Source of the DNA: Methylobacterium sp. Leaf123
GTDB lineage: Bacteria; Pseudomonadota; Alphaproteobacteria; Rhizobiales; Beijerinckiaceae
DNA length: 64,000 nucleotides
Direction of reading: 5' to 3'
NCBI RefSeq assembly: GCF_001423405.1
Contig: NZ_LMNS01000001.1
Span: forward strand, 377,384-441,383
Part shown: positions 1 to 8,216 of the stretch, piece after piece
How positions within the stretch are numbered: the stretch's first letter is position 1
Layout of the letters: each line of letters starts with the position of its first letter
Made by a program: the position numbers and the translations under genes
The notes under the pieces: model-generated
What the model saw: only the letters and a program-made list of their open reading frames with translations
What the model was told of the DNA's origin: nothing
Databases searched by the model: none

Positions 1-242
1 GCGATGGGCGAGGCCACGGTCGAGAACACGCTCAGCACCTTGCCGAGCTCGGCGAACGGCGAACTCGACACGTAGACGAGGTCGCGGTTCCGCATGCGGA
101 AGCTCTGGGTCAGGAACATTCGTGCGATGGGCGAGGCCACGGTCGAGAACACGCTCAGCACCTTGCCGAGCTCGGCGAACGGCGAACTCGACACGTAGAC
201 GAGGTCGCGGTTCCGCATGCGGAAGCTCTGGGTCAGGAACAT
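1..242. repeat. Perfect tandem duplication, period 123 bp (41 codons)
   Basis: Bases 1-119 and 124-242 are identical over all 119 positions, separated by TCGT at 120-123, giving a 123-bp period. This is an exact multiple of three, so the minus-strand export lipoprotein stays in frame through both copies. Each copy encodes a 41-residue unit running from MFLTQSFRMRNRDLVYV to VASPIAR, which corresponds to the last SLBB strand and the start of the C-terminal membrane helix of Wza-type proteins. Because it touches the window edge, more copies could lie outside. A recent slippage or recombination duplication and an assembly artefact are both possible. Confidence 0.9.
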
Positions 243-1262
243 GCCCTGCGCATCGCGCAGGTTGACCCGGTACACCACCGGCACCTGCGGCGAGGACAGC
301 AGCGGCGAGTTCGGCCGCAGCCGCCGCACCACCGCCGCGGGCTCGTAGCGGAAGATGAACACGCCCGCCGGATCGGCCTGGAACTCGCGCAGGCCGGATG
401 CGCGTGCCAGAGCCTGCGACAGCGTCAGCCCGTCGGCCGTGAACGGCACCTCGGTGGTGTTGCCGAGCGCACCCACGGCCAGGAAGGTCTGCGGGTCACG
501 TACCAGGGTCAGCGTATCGTCGGGACGCACGAAGATGTTCTCGCGCGGGTTCGAAACCACCGTGGTCATCGGCACGGTGACGGTGCGGTTGCCGCGCGAG
601 AGCCGCACGAAGGTCTCGGCCACCGGGGTGCGCACGCCGCCGGCCTGGGCGATGACGTCGAGCAGACGGTCGCCACGGCCCGAGAGCGGCACGCGCTTGC
701 CCATGGCCGCCTCACCGGAGACGGTGACCGATTGCGAGACCGGCTTGGTGACGGAGACGAGCACCTGCGGCTGGATCGCCTTGCCGGCGAGTTCGGTCTC
801 GATCAGCGCCTGGACGTCCTGGGTACGGCGCCCAACGACCTTGATCCGGCCGGCATAGGGAACGGTGATGCCGCCATCGGGCCCGACCACCTGTTCGGGG
901 ATCGTGGCCGACTTCGAGCCGGCCGAGAAGCGGTCGGACACGAGCGGGCCGGAGAACAGGCCGCCGGCCCCGGCCTCCCAGACCTGAACCGCCACCGAGT
1001 CGCCGACACCGATCACCGGCTCGACGGAGGGGCGATGGTCGCCGAAGGTGACGAGGAGGCTGTCGAGGGGGCGGGTGCGCAGGGCCTCGACGAGGGCCGG
1101 GGTGATGTCGATGATTTCGTAGCGGGCGAACAGGCCTTCGGCGGTGGCGACGTCGGCGCCGCTCTCGATCGCCGAGGTGGTCGGCCCTGCGGCCGGCAGG
1201 ATCGAGCATCCCGGCAGGGCGAGGGCGGCGGCAAGGATCGCCAGGGCCGCAGCGCACTTCAT
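1..1262 (-). CDS. Polysaccharide export outer-membrane lipoprotein (Wza/OMA family), 3' end outside window
   Basis: The gene reads leftward from ATG at 1262 and is still open at position 1, so about 420 codons are visible. The N-terminus is a lipoprotein signal peptide with an L-P-G-C lipobox at residues 16-19. A Poly_export domain follows (IGVGDSV and the GPDGGITVPYAGRI region), then two SLBB-like segments (VTVSGEA..., LAVGALG...). Proteins of this family form the outer-membrane channel for capsule or exopolysaccharide. It lies 182 bp downstream of an LTA-synthase-like gene and kpsC on the same strand, which fits a surface-polysaccharide operon. The end nearest the window edge carries a perfect 41-codon in-frame tandem duplication, listed separately. 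The family call is firm; the exact polymer exported is not known. Confidence 0.85.
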   Translation of the reverse strand, partial: MKCAAALAILAAALALPGCSILPAAGPTTSAIESGADVATAEGLFARYEIIDITPALVEALRTRPLDSLLVTFGDHRPSVEPVIGVGDSVAVQVWEAGAGGLFSGPLVSDRFSAGSKSATIPEQVVGPDGGITVPYAGRIKVVGRRTQDVQALIETELAGKAIQPQVLVSVTKPVSQSVTVSGEAAMGKRVPLSGRGDRLLDVIAQAGGVRTPVAETFVRLSRGNRTVTVPMTTVVSNPRENIFVRPDDTLTLVRDPQTFLAVGALGNTTEVPFTADGLTLSQALARASGLREFQADPAGVFIFRYEPAAVVRRLRPNSPLLSSPQVPVVYRVNLRDAQGMFLTQSFRMRNRDLVYVSSSPFAELGKVLSVFSTVASPIARMFLTQSFRMRNRDLVYVSSSPFAELGKVLSVFSTVASPI

Positions 1263-1444
1263 CGGAGACTCCATCCGGGCCGAGGCGGGGCGCAAAGCCA
1301 CGTCCGTTCCCTTTCCGATAGCCACGCAGTCACTGCGATCCATTGAATACGGGCCCCGGCCTGATGCTTGATTGACGCGTACGATGCGCCGACGGCCGCC
1401 GAGGGCTCACGCAGCAATGCGTCACCACCGTGGCATGGCTACGC

Positions 1445-2917
1445 TTATCCCCCAAATCCTGAACGTTTCGGGGTGACGGCGTCCCGCAGGACACAGCCGA
1501 GCTGTGCCGCGGTGAGATCGATCCGGGCGGGAGCCGGGCCACCGTCCCGGCCGAAACGGAACAGGGCATAGTCCGTCGCGACCGGGCCGGCTTCCGGTGG
1601 GCGGAGGTCCGGCAGCGAGGGCGCATGGTCGCCGAACACGCAGAGCGTCGCCCGCCGCCCGGCGAGCCCGTCGATCAGCCGCTCGATCGATTGGCCGGTA
1701 TGGGCGACGTGGTGGAGGTACTGCGCCAGCGGCTCATCGATGCCGGTGAGCCGGCCCGGCTTCCAGGGTCCGTGATTCTCCATCGTGACGGAGAACACGA
1801 AGGTGCGCCCCCGGTCCTTCGCCACCTCCGCCAGGATGCGGTCGGCGACGGCGACGTCGCCGACATAAGGCCCGATCCGAGGCGCCTCCGAGAAATCCTC
1901 CTCCATGACGAGGCGCTCGAAGCCGAGGCGCTCAAACACCCGAGCCCGATCGAAGAAGTCGCGGTGGAAGGGGTGCACGAACACCGTCTCGAACCCGGCG
2001 GCACGGGCGAGCCGAGCGAGGCTGGTCGGCTCCTCGCCCTTGCGCGCGAGGTAGGGGTCGTAGCGGCCGAAGCCGAGGCTTTCGGGGCCGAGGCCGGTGA
2101 GCACGGCGTGCTCCGAGCGCATGGTGTAGGCGCCATGCGCGGGAACCGCGAGGCGGCCGTACTGCGCCGCCTGCGCCCGGATCCGCGCCATCGCCGGAAG
2201 ATCCGGACCGCCGAGGCGGGCGGGATCGAGGAAGGATTCGAGCTGGACCACGACGACGATTTCATCGTCGGGGCTGCCTTCCGCCCGCGCCGGCACCGGC
2301 CGCGCATCATCCTCGCCGAGGCGGCGCAGCCCGTAGCCCATCATCGTCGCGACGAGCCCGTAGCGGGCGACGTCGCGGGCGAGGTCCGGATGCGGGAAGA
2401 TATGGCGCAGAGCCCGCTGCCCCGGCGACGTCAGGCCCGCGAGCGCGAGGGCCGCCAATGCGGCTGGCAGGCCGAGGATCGCGAGGATGGACGCAGCCGT
2501 CCCGCCCGGCAGCGCGGCGGGTTCCAGGACGTACCAAGCGAAGACGGCGGAGAGGGCGAGCAGCAGAGGCCCGGCGATCCGCAGATCGGTGAGCGGCAGG
2601 GTGTAATACAGCTGCGGGTGGCGCGGCACCTGGGCGAGCAGCGCAAGATCGCTGAACACCACCGGCTCGCCGATTACCCGGCGTTTCAGCCGGTCCACCA
2701 CCGAGAGGATCGCCAGCGTCAGCAGGCAGGAGGAGGCGGCGAGCCAGGGCCGCCACGAGAACTGGAACCAGAACAGCGTGATCAGCGCGTAGCCGGCGGC
2801 CCGGATCGCCAGATCGCCCGGCCGGAGGCTCGGACGCTGCGGTGAGGCCGCCGCCTCGATGGCGAAGGCGCCTATGAGCGCGACCGCGAGGGGCACGAGG
2901 TAGGTCGCGAGGCTCAT
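1445..2917 (-). CDS. LTA-synthase-like sulfatase-fold transferase, membrane protein
   Basis: About 490 residues. The N-terminal third has several hydrophobic membrane segments, followed by a periplasmic alkaline-phosphatase/sulfatase-fold domain. Visible motifs are VVVVQLESF (metal-binding Glu), AYTMRSEHAVLTGL (Thr in the nucleophile position of LtaS/MdoB/OpgB relatives), ENHGPW and FGDHAPSLP (metal ligands). Such enzymes move phosphoglycerol or phosphoethanolamine from phospholipid onto glycans. The ATG at 2917 lies 7 bp after the kpsC stop; a GTG at 2941 overlapping kpsC is an alternative start. Position between kpsC and the export lipoprotein suggests it decorates the capsule or a periplasmic glucan. 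The substrate is inferred, not shown. Confidence 0.75.
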   Translation of the reverse strand: MSLATYLVPLAVALIGAFAIEAAASPQRPSLRPGDLAIRAAGYALITLFWFQFSWRPWLAASSCLLTLAILSVVDRLKRRVIGEPVVFSDLALLAQVPRHPQLYYTLPLTDLRIAGPLLLALSAVFAWYVLEPAALPGGTAASILAILGLPAALAALALAGLTSPGQRALRHIFPHPDLARDVARYGLVATMMGYGLRRLGEDDARPVPARAEGSPDDEIVVVVQLESFLDPARLGGPDLPAMARIRAQAAQYGRLAVPAHGAYTMRSEHAVLTGLGPESLGFGRYDPYLARKGEEPTSLARLARAAGFETVFVHPFHRDFFDRARVFERLGFERLVMEEDFSEAPRIGPYVGDVAVADRILAEVAKDRGRTFVFSVTMENHGPWKPGRLTGIDEPLAQYLHHVAHTGQSIERLIDGLAGRRATLCVFGDHAPSLPDLRPPEAGPVATDYALFRFGRDGGPAPARIDLTAAQLGCVLRDAVTPKRSGFGG

Positions 2918-2924
2918 GCTGTCT

Positions 2925-4874
2925 TTAGCGGCCGGATTCACTGCGCACGCCGCGTCGGGCGCGCAGGCGGCGTATGACCGGATTAATCAGGGCGTAGCGC
3001 AGCCGCATCGTCGCGTGACGGACCGCGCCGAGGGCGAGGCGCGAGGGCGGTGCCGCGGCCCGGGCCTCGCTGAGCCGGTCGAGCAGTTGCTCGGGCGTGC
3101 ACGGCTTCATCGCCACCGGATCGAGATAGAGCGGGTAGAGGATCAGCGCGCCCGCCACCAGGGCGTCGAGGGACAGGGTGCGGCCGCGGTCGGCCCCCGG
3201 TGCCAGATCCTCGGTCAGCCCCCAGCCGGCGTAGAAGGGGCGGCCGTGGACGGCGACGCTCAGTCCCCGGATCAAGGCCTCGAAGCCCGATAGCGAGGTC
3301 ATGGTCTCGACATGGTGGCAGCGGTCGAGCAGGTCGACGATTGAGAGACCGCCGACGACGCGGTCGGCGAGCTGCCGCACCTCCTCCTCCGGGATCGTGC
3401 CGGGCCGGAACCCGGCCTCGACATCGGGATGCGGCTTGTAGAGCAGGAAGGCGTCCGGGTTGCGGGCGCGGGCGGCCCGCAGCAGGGCGAGGTTGCCGCG
3501 CACCTCTGGCGAACCGGTCAGCACCGAGGCGTCGTCCTCGACCTGGCCCGGCACGAGCACGATCCGCCGGTCCGTGGGCCAATCCTCGCCGACGCCTTCG
3601 AGACCGACATTGTACTTGCTCAGGCGCCGCGCCACGATCGACTCGCGCAAGGCGGCGGCACGGGCGGTCAGGCCGGGTGAGAATTCGGCCTCCTTCAGCG
3701 TGCGGGCCAGCCGGCTCTCCACCCGCGGGTCGTAGTAGATGCCGAGATCGTCCACGACGATGGAGGCGCCCGGCTCCAGGCTGGCGCCGAGACCGACCGA
3801 GCGCAGGAAGCCGTCCTCGATCCGCGCGAAAGGCAAACCGGCCTCCGCGCAGAGGCGCGGAAGCTGCTCCGGGCAGCGTGTCGCCCAGGCCTGAACCCGG
3901 CCGCCCTGCGAGCGGGCGAGCGCCACCGCCTCGTCCGCGGTCATGGTGTGCAGCGGTGGTCCCGCCGGCCCGGTGGCAAAGACATCGAGCGCGGCCCGCT
4001 TCCACCCGGACACGCCGACGAGGACGACGCGGCGGTCATTGCCGAGGAAGCGGTCGCGCAGCCAGGCCACGCGTTCCACCGCATCCGCGAGCGGGATCGG
4101 CCGGCGCGTCCACGGATCGAAGCCGTGCACGCCGACGCCGTAACGCAGCGCTAGGAACGCCGCCGCATCCGCCGGGCGCGGACCCGCAGCCGGGTCGGAA
4201 CAATGGGCCTCGAAGCCGGCCAGCGCCGCCTCGCAGGCCGCGTCCCACCGCGCGACGTGTATGCGTGCGGCGTGAGGAAACAGCAGCCAGGGATCGGCCG
4301 GGGCCGCGATCACGGTCAGCCGCGGATCGGCGGGCGCCCCATCCGGCGGGCAGCCGTCGGGGCCGGCGGCGACGAAGCGCGTCCCCGGATTCTCGGTAAG
4401 AAGCCGCGTCAGGAAGGCTCGCAGGGCCACGCTCGATGCGGCCGTCTGCGGATCGATCAGGGCGAGGGCGGGCGGCGCATCCCCCGAGAAGAGGTCCGCC
4501 GCGACATCCGGAAGCGAGCGGGCGAAACGGTTGAAGCCGGCGAGGCCGCGCGCGCGCAGGAGGTCGCCGAAATCCGGGGAGGGGGGCTCGCCTCCGAGGG
4601 GCCGGCCGGCATAGCTCAGCCGAAGGCTCGAAAGGCCGGCCTCCGGCGAATCGTAGGGGCTGAGCAGCGGGCCCGGTGTCACCCGCAGAACCGCCTTGCC
4701 GTCCGGTGTCGTCGCGGACCACAAAGCCGGCGGGCCGGGGGAGCGGAAGGTCAGCGACGCGCCCGTCGCCGCCTCGATCTGCGCGCGCAGAAGCCGAACC
4801 GACCGGCCGAGCGGCAGGTAGGAGCGGGGCAGCCCGGTATCCCCTTGCGGCTCGATGGGGCGCAGGTCTGTCAT
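2925..4874 (-). CDS. kpsC: Capsular polysaccharide Kdo-transferase, KpsC type, with degenerate N-half
   Basis: About 649 residues from ATG at 4874. KpsC proteins normally hold two related Kdo-transferase domains that build the poly-Kdo linker between lipid and group 2-type capsule. The C-terminal domain here (roughly residues 275-625) has the expected signatures: VSGWKR, EDGFLRSVGLG, SKYNVG, PGQVEDDASV, YKPHPDVE, SLSGFEALIRG and FYAGWGLTED. The N-terminal half has no GFLRS, KPHPD, GFEAL or GWGLT motif and keeps only the general outline, ending in FDPWTRRPIPLADAVE, which resembles the end of a first domain. So one catalytic site appears intact and one lost. It heads a minus-strand unit divergent from kpsS. 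The N-terminal start is uncertain because upstream in-frame codons exist. Confidence 0.85.
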   Translation of the reverse strand: MTDLRPIEPQGDTGLPRSYLPLGRSVRLLRAQIEAATGASLTFRSPGPPALWSATTPDGKAVLRVTPGPLLSPYDSPEAGLSSLRLSYAGRPLGGEPPSPDFGDLLRARGLAGFNRFARSLPDVAADLFSGDAPPALALIDPQTAASSVALRAFLTRLLTENPGTRFVAAGPDGCPPDGAPADPRLTVIAAPADPWLLFPHAARIHVARWDAACEAALAGFEAHCSDPAAGPRPADAAAFLALRYGVGVHGFDPWTRRPIPLADAVERVAWLRDRFLGNDRRVVLVGVSGWKRAALDVFATGPAGPPLHTMTADEAVALARSQGGRVQAWATRCPEQLPRLCAEAGLPFARIEDGFLRSVGLGASLEPGASIVVDDLGIYYDPRVESRLARTLKEAEFSPGLTARAAALRESIVARRLSKYNVGLEGVGEDWPTDRRIVLVPGQVEDDASVLTGSPEVRGNLALLRAARARNPDAFLLYKPHPDVEAGFRPGTIPEEEVRQLADRVVGGLSIVDLLDRCHHVETMTSLSGFEALIRGLSVAVHGRPFYAGWGLTEDLAPGADRGRTLSLDALVAGALILYPLYLDPVAMKPCTPEQLLDRLSEARAAAPPSRLALGAVRHATMRLRYALINPVIRRLRARRGVRSESGR

Positions 4875-5236
4875 GGCCGTTCGATCATGGCGGGGCCCGC
4901 TCCATAGCCCATGCCTCGTCCTTGGCCCAGGCCGGTCCGAGCATGGGCCGCAACTTCCTATGCGCCGACACCGCCGGTACCGCGCGCTGCGGCCTCGCCT
5001 GTGAAGAATGCACTTTTCCGGGGATGGATTCGCACCGGACACAACGGAGCCGCAATCTGGCGCGAGAGGTGCCTCGACCGATCGTCACAGCCGTGGCGTG
5101 ATCGATCGGCAACGGAGGCTGCAAATTCTCTCGGTTTCCTCGCGCAGCGGTTGTCGTACGCGGGGCTGTGGTGAGAGACGTTCGGCCGGATGGTGCAACG
5201 CACACCGCTTCACGACTAGGGATTGAGCGCCTGGGA
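4875..5236. promoter_or_regulatory. Divergent intergenic region between kpsC and kpsS
   Basis: 362 bases separate the divergent kpsC and kpsS starts, so promoters for both capsule units must lie here or nearby. I see no convincing small gene, RNA or hairpin in it and cannot assign a specific promoter. Confidence 0.45.
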
Positions 5237-6544
5237 ATGTCGCTGCCTCGTGCCAATGCCATAGGCCCCCGCGCCGCCACGTTCCTGTTCCTGCAGGGGA
5301 TCGCCTCCCCGTTCTTCTCGGTCCTCGGAAACGCCCTGCGCGAGCGCGGCCACGGGGTTCGCCGCATCAATTTCTCGGCCGGCGATTGGTTGTTCTGGCC
5401 CTTTCCCGCCGACCATTACCGCGGCAAGCGCGACGGCTGGGACGCCTATCTCGAAGCCTATATCCGCACGCACAACGTCACCGACATCGTGCTGTTCGGC
5501 GATTGCCGGCCCTACCATCAGGCGGCGGTGCTCGTCGCCAAGCCGATGGGCGTGCGCATCCACGTGTTCGAGGAGGGCTATATCCGCCCCTACTGGATCA
5601 CTTGCGAGGCGGGCGGGGTGAACGGCAACTCGACCCTGCCGAAGCGCGCGGAGGAGATCCGGGAGCTGGCCCGCAAGCTGCCGCAGCCCGGACGGGCCAT
5701 GCCGCTCACTGGAGATATGGGCCGGCGCAGCCTGTGGGATATCGGCTTCAACATCGCCAATATCGGCTTTCCGTACCTCTATCCCGGCTTTCGCACCCAC
5801 CGGCCGAACCACATCGCCGCCGAATATGCCGGCTGGATCCGGAAGTTCGTGCGCCGCCGCCGCACCCGCCGCGAGGCGGCGCGGGTGAACGAGATCTACC
5901 AAGCGATCAACGCCGACTATTTCCTGCTGCCGCTCCAGCTCGACAGCGATTACCAGATCCGCGTCCACTCGCCTTTCCTCGGCGTCGAGGGCTTCATGGA
6001 CCGGGTGATCGCCTCCTTCGCCAAGCATTCGCAGGCGCCGACGCGTCTCTTGGTGAAACTGCACCCCCTCGACAGCGGCATCATGAACTGGCGCAAGCGC
6101 GCCCGCCAATCGGCCAAGCGCCACGGCTGCAACGACCGGCTCGACTTCATCGACGGCGGTGACCTGCCCAAACTCATCGACGGCAGCCGCGGCGTCGTGC
6201 TGGTGAACTCCACCGTCGGGATGCTGGCCCTGGAGCGCGGACGGCCGACGCTGGCCTTCGGCTCGGCGGTCTACAACCTGCCGGGTCTGACCCATCAGGG
6301 CGACATCGACACGTTCTGGCGCGATCCGCAGGCGCCTGACGCGGCGTTGATGCAGGATTTCTTCCGGGTCGTCATGAACCGCACCCAGATCAATGGCGGC
6401 TACTTCTCCCGCTCGGCGATCGAGCGGGCGGTGGCCGGTGCCGTGCCCCGTCTCGAAGCGGCGCTTCCGCCGGCCGCGCTGGCCGCCGCCCGCGACACGC
6501 TGGAGCAGGCCGGGCGCGACGAAAGCCTCTCCCCCGCCTATTGA
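5237..6544 (+). CDS. kpsS: Capsular polysaccharide export/Kdo transferase, KpsS type
   Basis: About 435 residues from ATG at 5237. Signatures of KpsS-like Capsule_synth proteins are visible: FLFLQGIASPFF near the N-terminus, GDWLFWPFPADHYRGKRDGW, VFEEGYIRPYWIT, YFLLPLQLDSDYQIRVHSPF, LVKLHPLDSG and VVLVNSTVGMLALERGRPTLAFGSAVYN. KpsS adds the first Kdo to lyso-phosphatidylglycerol when the capsule anchor is made at the cytoplasmic face. An earlier in-frame GTG exists, but the ATG at 5237 fits the start of the conserved domain. It is divergent from kpsC and followed at 44 bp by a short-chain dehydrogenase, probably co-transcribed. Confidence 0.88.
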   Translation: MSLPRANAIGPRAATFLFLQGIASPFFSVLGNALRERGHGVRRINFSAGDWLFWPFPADHYRGKRDGWDAYLEAYIRTHNVTDIVLFGDCRPYHQAAVLVAKPMGVRIHVFEEGYIRPYWITCEAGGVNGNSTLPKRAEEIRELARKLPQPGRAMPLTGDMGRRSLWDIGFNIANIGFPYLYPGFRTHRPNHIAAEYAGWIRKFVRRRRTRREAARVNEIYQAINADYFLLPLQLDSDYQIRVHSPFLGVEGFMDRVIASFAKHSQAPTRLLVKLHPLDSGIMNWRKRARQSAKRHGCNDRLDFIDGGDLPKLIDGSRGVVLVNSTVGMLALERGRPTLAFGSAVYNLPGLTHQGDIDTFWRDPQAPDAALMQDFFRVVMNRTQINGGYFSRSAIERAVAGAVPRLEAALPPAALAAARDTLEQAGRDESLSPAY

Positions 6545-6588
6545 TCGCCGGCCTACGACCCGGCTCCTCAGCGGAAAGACCCCTCTCC

Positions 6589-7356
6589 TTGCCCGTCATC
6601 CTCATCACCGGCGCCTCCAGCGGCATCGGCGCGGCCCTCGCACGTTTCTACGCCGAGACGGGGGCGAACCTTGTGCTCACGGGCCGCGATCGGGAGCGGC
6701 TGGAGGCGGTGGCGCAAGATTGCCGGACGCGTGGGTCCGCGGTGGTGACGCGGCGGATCGACGTGCGCGAGCGGGAGGCGGTCGGCGCCTGGATCCGCGA
6801 GACCGATGCGGCGACGCCCCTCGATCTCGTCATCGTCAACGCGGCGGTGAACGGGGGGCACCCGTCCGGTGGCCTGGAGACCGAGGCGACGGCCTTCGAG
6901 ACGGCCGATATCAACCTCACCGGGGCGCTCAACGTGATGCTGCCCTGCGTGACCCTGATGAGCGGGCGCGGCCGGGGGCAGATCGCGCTGATCTCCTCGC
7001 TGGCGGCCTACGCGCCGCTGCCCGATGCCCCGGCCTATAGCGGAGCCAAGGCGGCGTTGCTCGCCCACGGCCTCGCGCTCCGCCAGAAGCTGAAACCCCT
7101 CGGCGTGCGCGTCAGCGTGGTGACGCCGGGCTACGTCAAGACGCCGATGGGTGGCGTCATCAAGGGCTGGCGCCCCCTCGAAATGACGGCGGACGAGGCC
7201 GCTTCCCGCATCGCCCGTGGGCTGGAGCGCGATCAGGACGTCATCGCTTTCCCGGCGATCCTCGCCGCGCTCGCCCGTGGCGCGCTGTTGGTGCCCGAAT
7301 GGTTGCGCAGCGCGGGGCTGAGCGGCGTCCGATTCCGCAACCGGCCGCGGCGCTGA
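6589..7356 (+). CDS. Short-chain dehydrogenase/reductase
   Basis: About 255 residues. The start is taken as TTG at 6589, directly before PVILITGASSGIG, the Rossmann glycine motif; an upstream TTG at 6541 overlaps the kpsS stop and adds only non-conserved residues. NAAVNGG, the catalytic Ser in ISSLAAY and YSGAK (Tyr and Lys) complete the classical SDR catalytic set. The product is a soluble NAD(P)-dependent oxidoreductase of unknown substrate. Its place after kpsS and overlap with the next gene (stop TGA 7354-7356, next ATG 7356) suggest a role in making or modifying a surface sugar, but that is inference. Confidence 0.8.
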   Translation: MPVILITGASSGIGAALARFYAETGANLVLTGRDRERLEAVAQDCRTRGSAVVTRRIDVREREAVGAWIRETDAATPLDLVIVNAAVNGGHPSGGLETEATAFETADINLTGALNVMLPCVTLMSGRGRGQIALISSLAAYAPLPDAPAYSGAKAALLAHGLALRQKLKPLGVRVSVVTPGYVKTPMGGVIKGWRPLEMTADEAASRIARGLERDQDVIAFPAILAALARGALLVPEWLRSAGLSGVRFRNRPRR

Positions 7357-8213
7357 TGCCGCCCCTTCGGATCGCCCTGTTCGCGCTGGAGGCGCTGCCG
7401 AACGCCCGCGCTGTGCGGCGCTTCGTGGCGGATCACGCGGCGGCGATCGCCTTTGTCGGCCTCTCCAATGCCGAGCGGCCGTCGAACGGCGGGCTCGTCG
7501 GTCAGGTCCGGCGGCATCTCGCCCGGTCTGGCCCCGGCTTCCTTCCCTATCTCGGCGTCAATTTCGGGCTGCCGGACCTGCTGCGCCCGCTCTCACCCTT
7601 CTCTCAGCGCCTCGCCGGCAGCCGCGAGACGCCCGAGGCGACGCCGCTCGCCGCCCTCTGCCGCCAGTTCGATATCCCGGCCTTGCGCGTCGATGACGTG
7701 AACGGCGAGGCGGTGGCTCAGGCCTTCGCGGCGCACGCGCCCGACCTGATCGTCACCTTCCATTTCGACCAGATTCTCTCCGCAGCGACGCTCGCGCGGG
7801 CGCGGCTCGGCGGAATCAATCTCCATCCGAGTCTGCTGCCGCTCCATCGCGGACCGGTGCCGGCGATCCACGTGCTGGCGGACGGGAAGGGGGAATTCGG
7901 CGTCACCGTCCACCGCCTCGCGCCCGCGATCGATGCCGGGGCGATCCTGGCCCAGGAGGCAGTCGCGCTGCCCGACGGCACGACGGCGACGCGCGCGGCC
8001 GTGCGGCTGCACGAGCATGGTCGCACTCTGGTCGATCGCGTGCTCGGCGAGATTGCTGCCGAAGGAGCGATTCCGGCGGGTCGAACCGTCCCGGTGCTGC
8101 CCTATCGCGGCTTTCCCGACCGGGCGCTGTTGGCGCGGATGCGCCGCGACGGCCAACTTCTCACCGACGGGCAGGACTTGCGGGACGCACTGACGCTGTC
8201 CCGCAAGGGGTAA
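7356..8213 (+). CDS. Formyltransferase-family protein
   Basis: About 285 residues from ATG at 7356, overlapping the preceding stop by one base. The N10-formyltetrahydrofolate transferase core is visible at GGINLHPSLLPLHRG (Asn and His of the catalytic triad and the SLLP loop) and APAIDAGAIL (Asp). The family includes methionyl-tRNA formyltransferase and sugar formyltransferases. The protein is shorter than Fmt (about 310) and lacks an obvious tRNA-binding C-terminal barrel, so a sugar or small-molecule substrate is more likely. Its position at the end of the kpsS unit points to N-formylation of a surface sugar. It is convergent with metY, with only 3 bases between stops. Confidence 0.75.
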   Translation: MPPLRIALFALEALPNARAVRRFVADHAAAIAFVGLSNAERPSNGGLVGQVRRHLARSGPGFLPYLGVNFGLPDLLRPLSPFSQRLAGSRETPEATPLAALCRQFDIPALRVDDVNGEAVAQAFAAHAPDLIVTFHFDQILSAATLARARLGGINLHPSLLPLHRGPVPAIHVLADGKGEFGVTVHRLAPAIDAGAILAQEAVALPDGTTATRAAVRLHEHGRTLVDRVLGEIAAEGAIPAGRTVPVLPYRGFPDRALLARMRRDGQLLTDGQDLRDALTLSRKG

Positions 8214-8216
8214 GGC

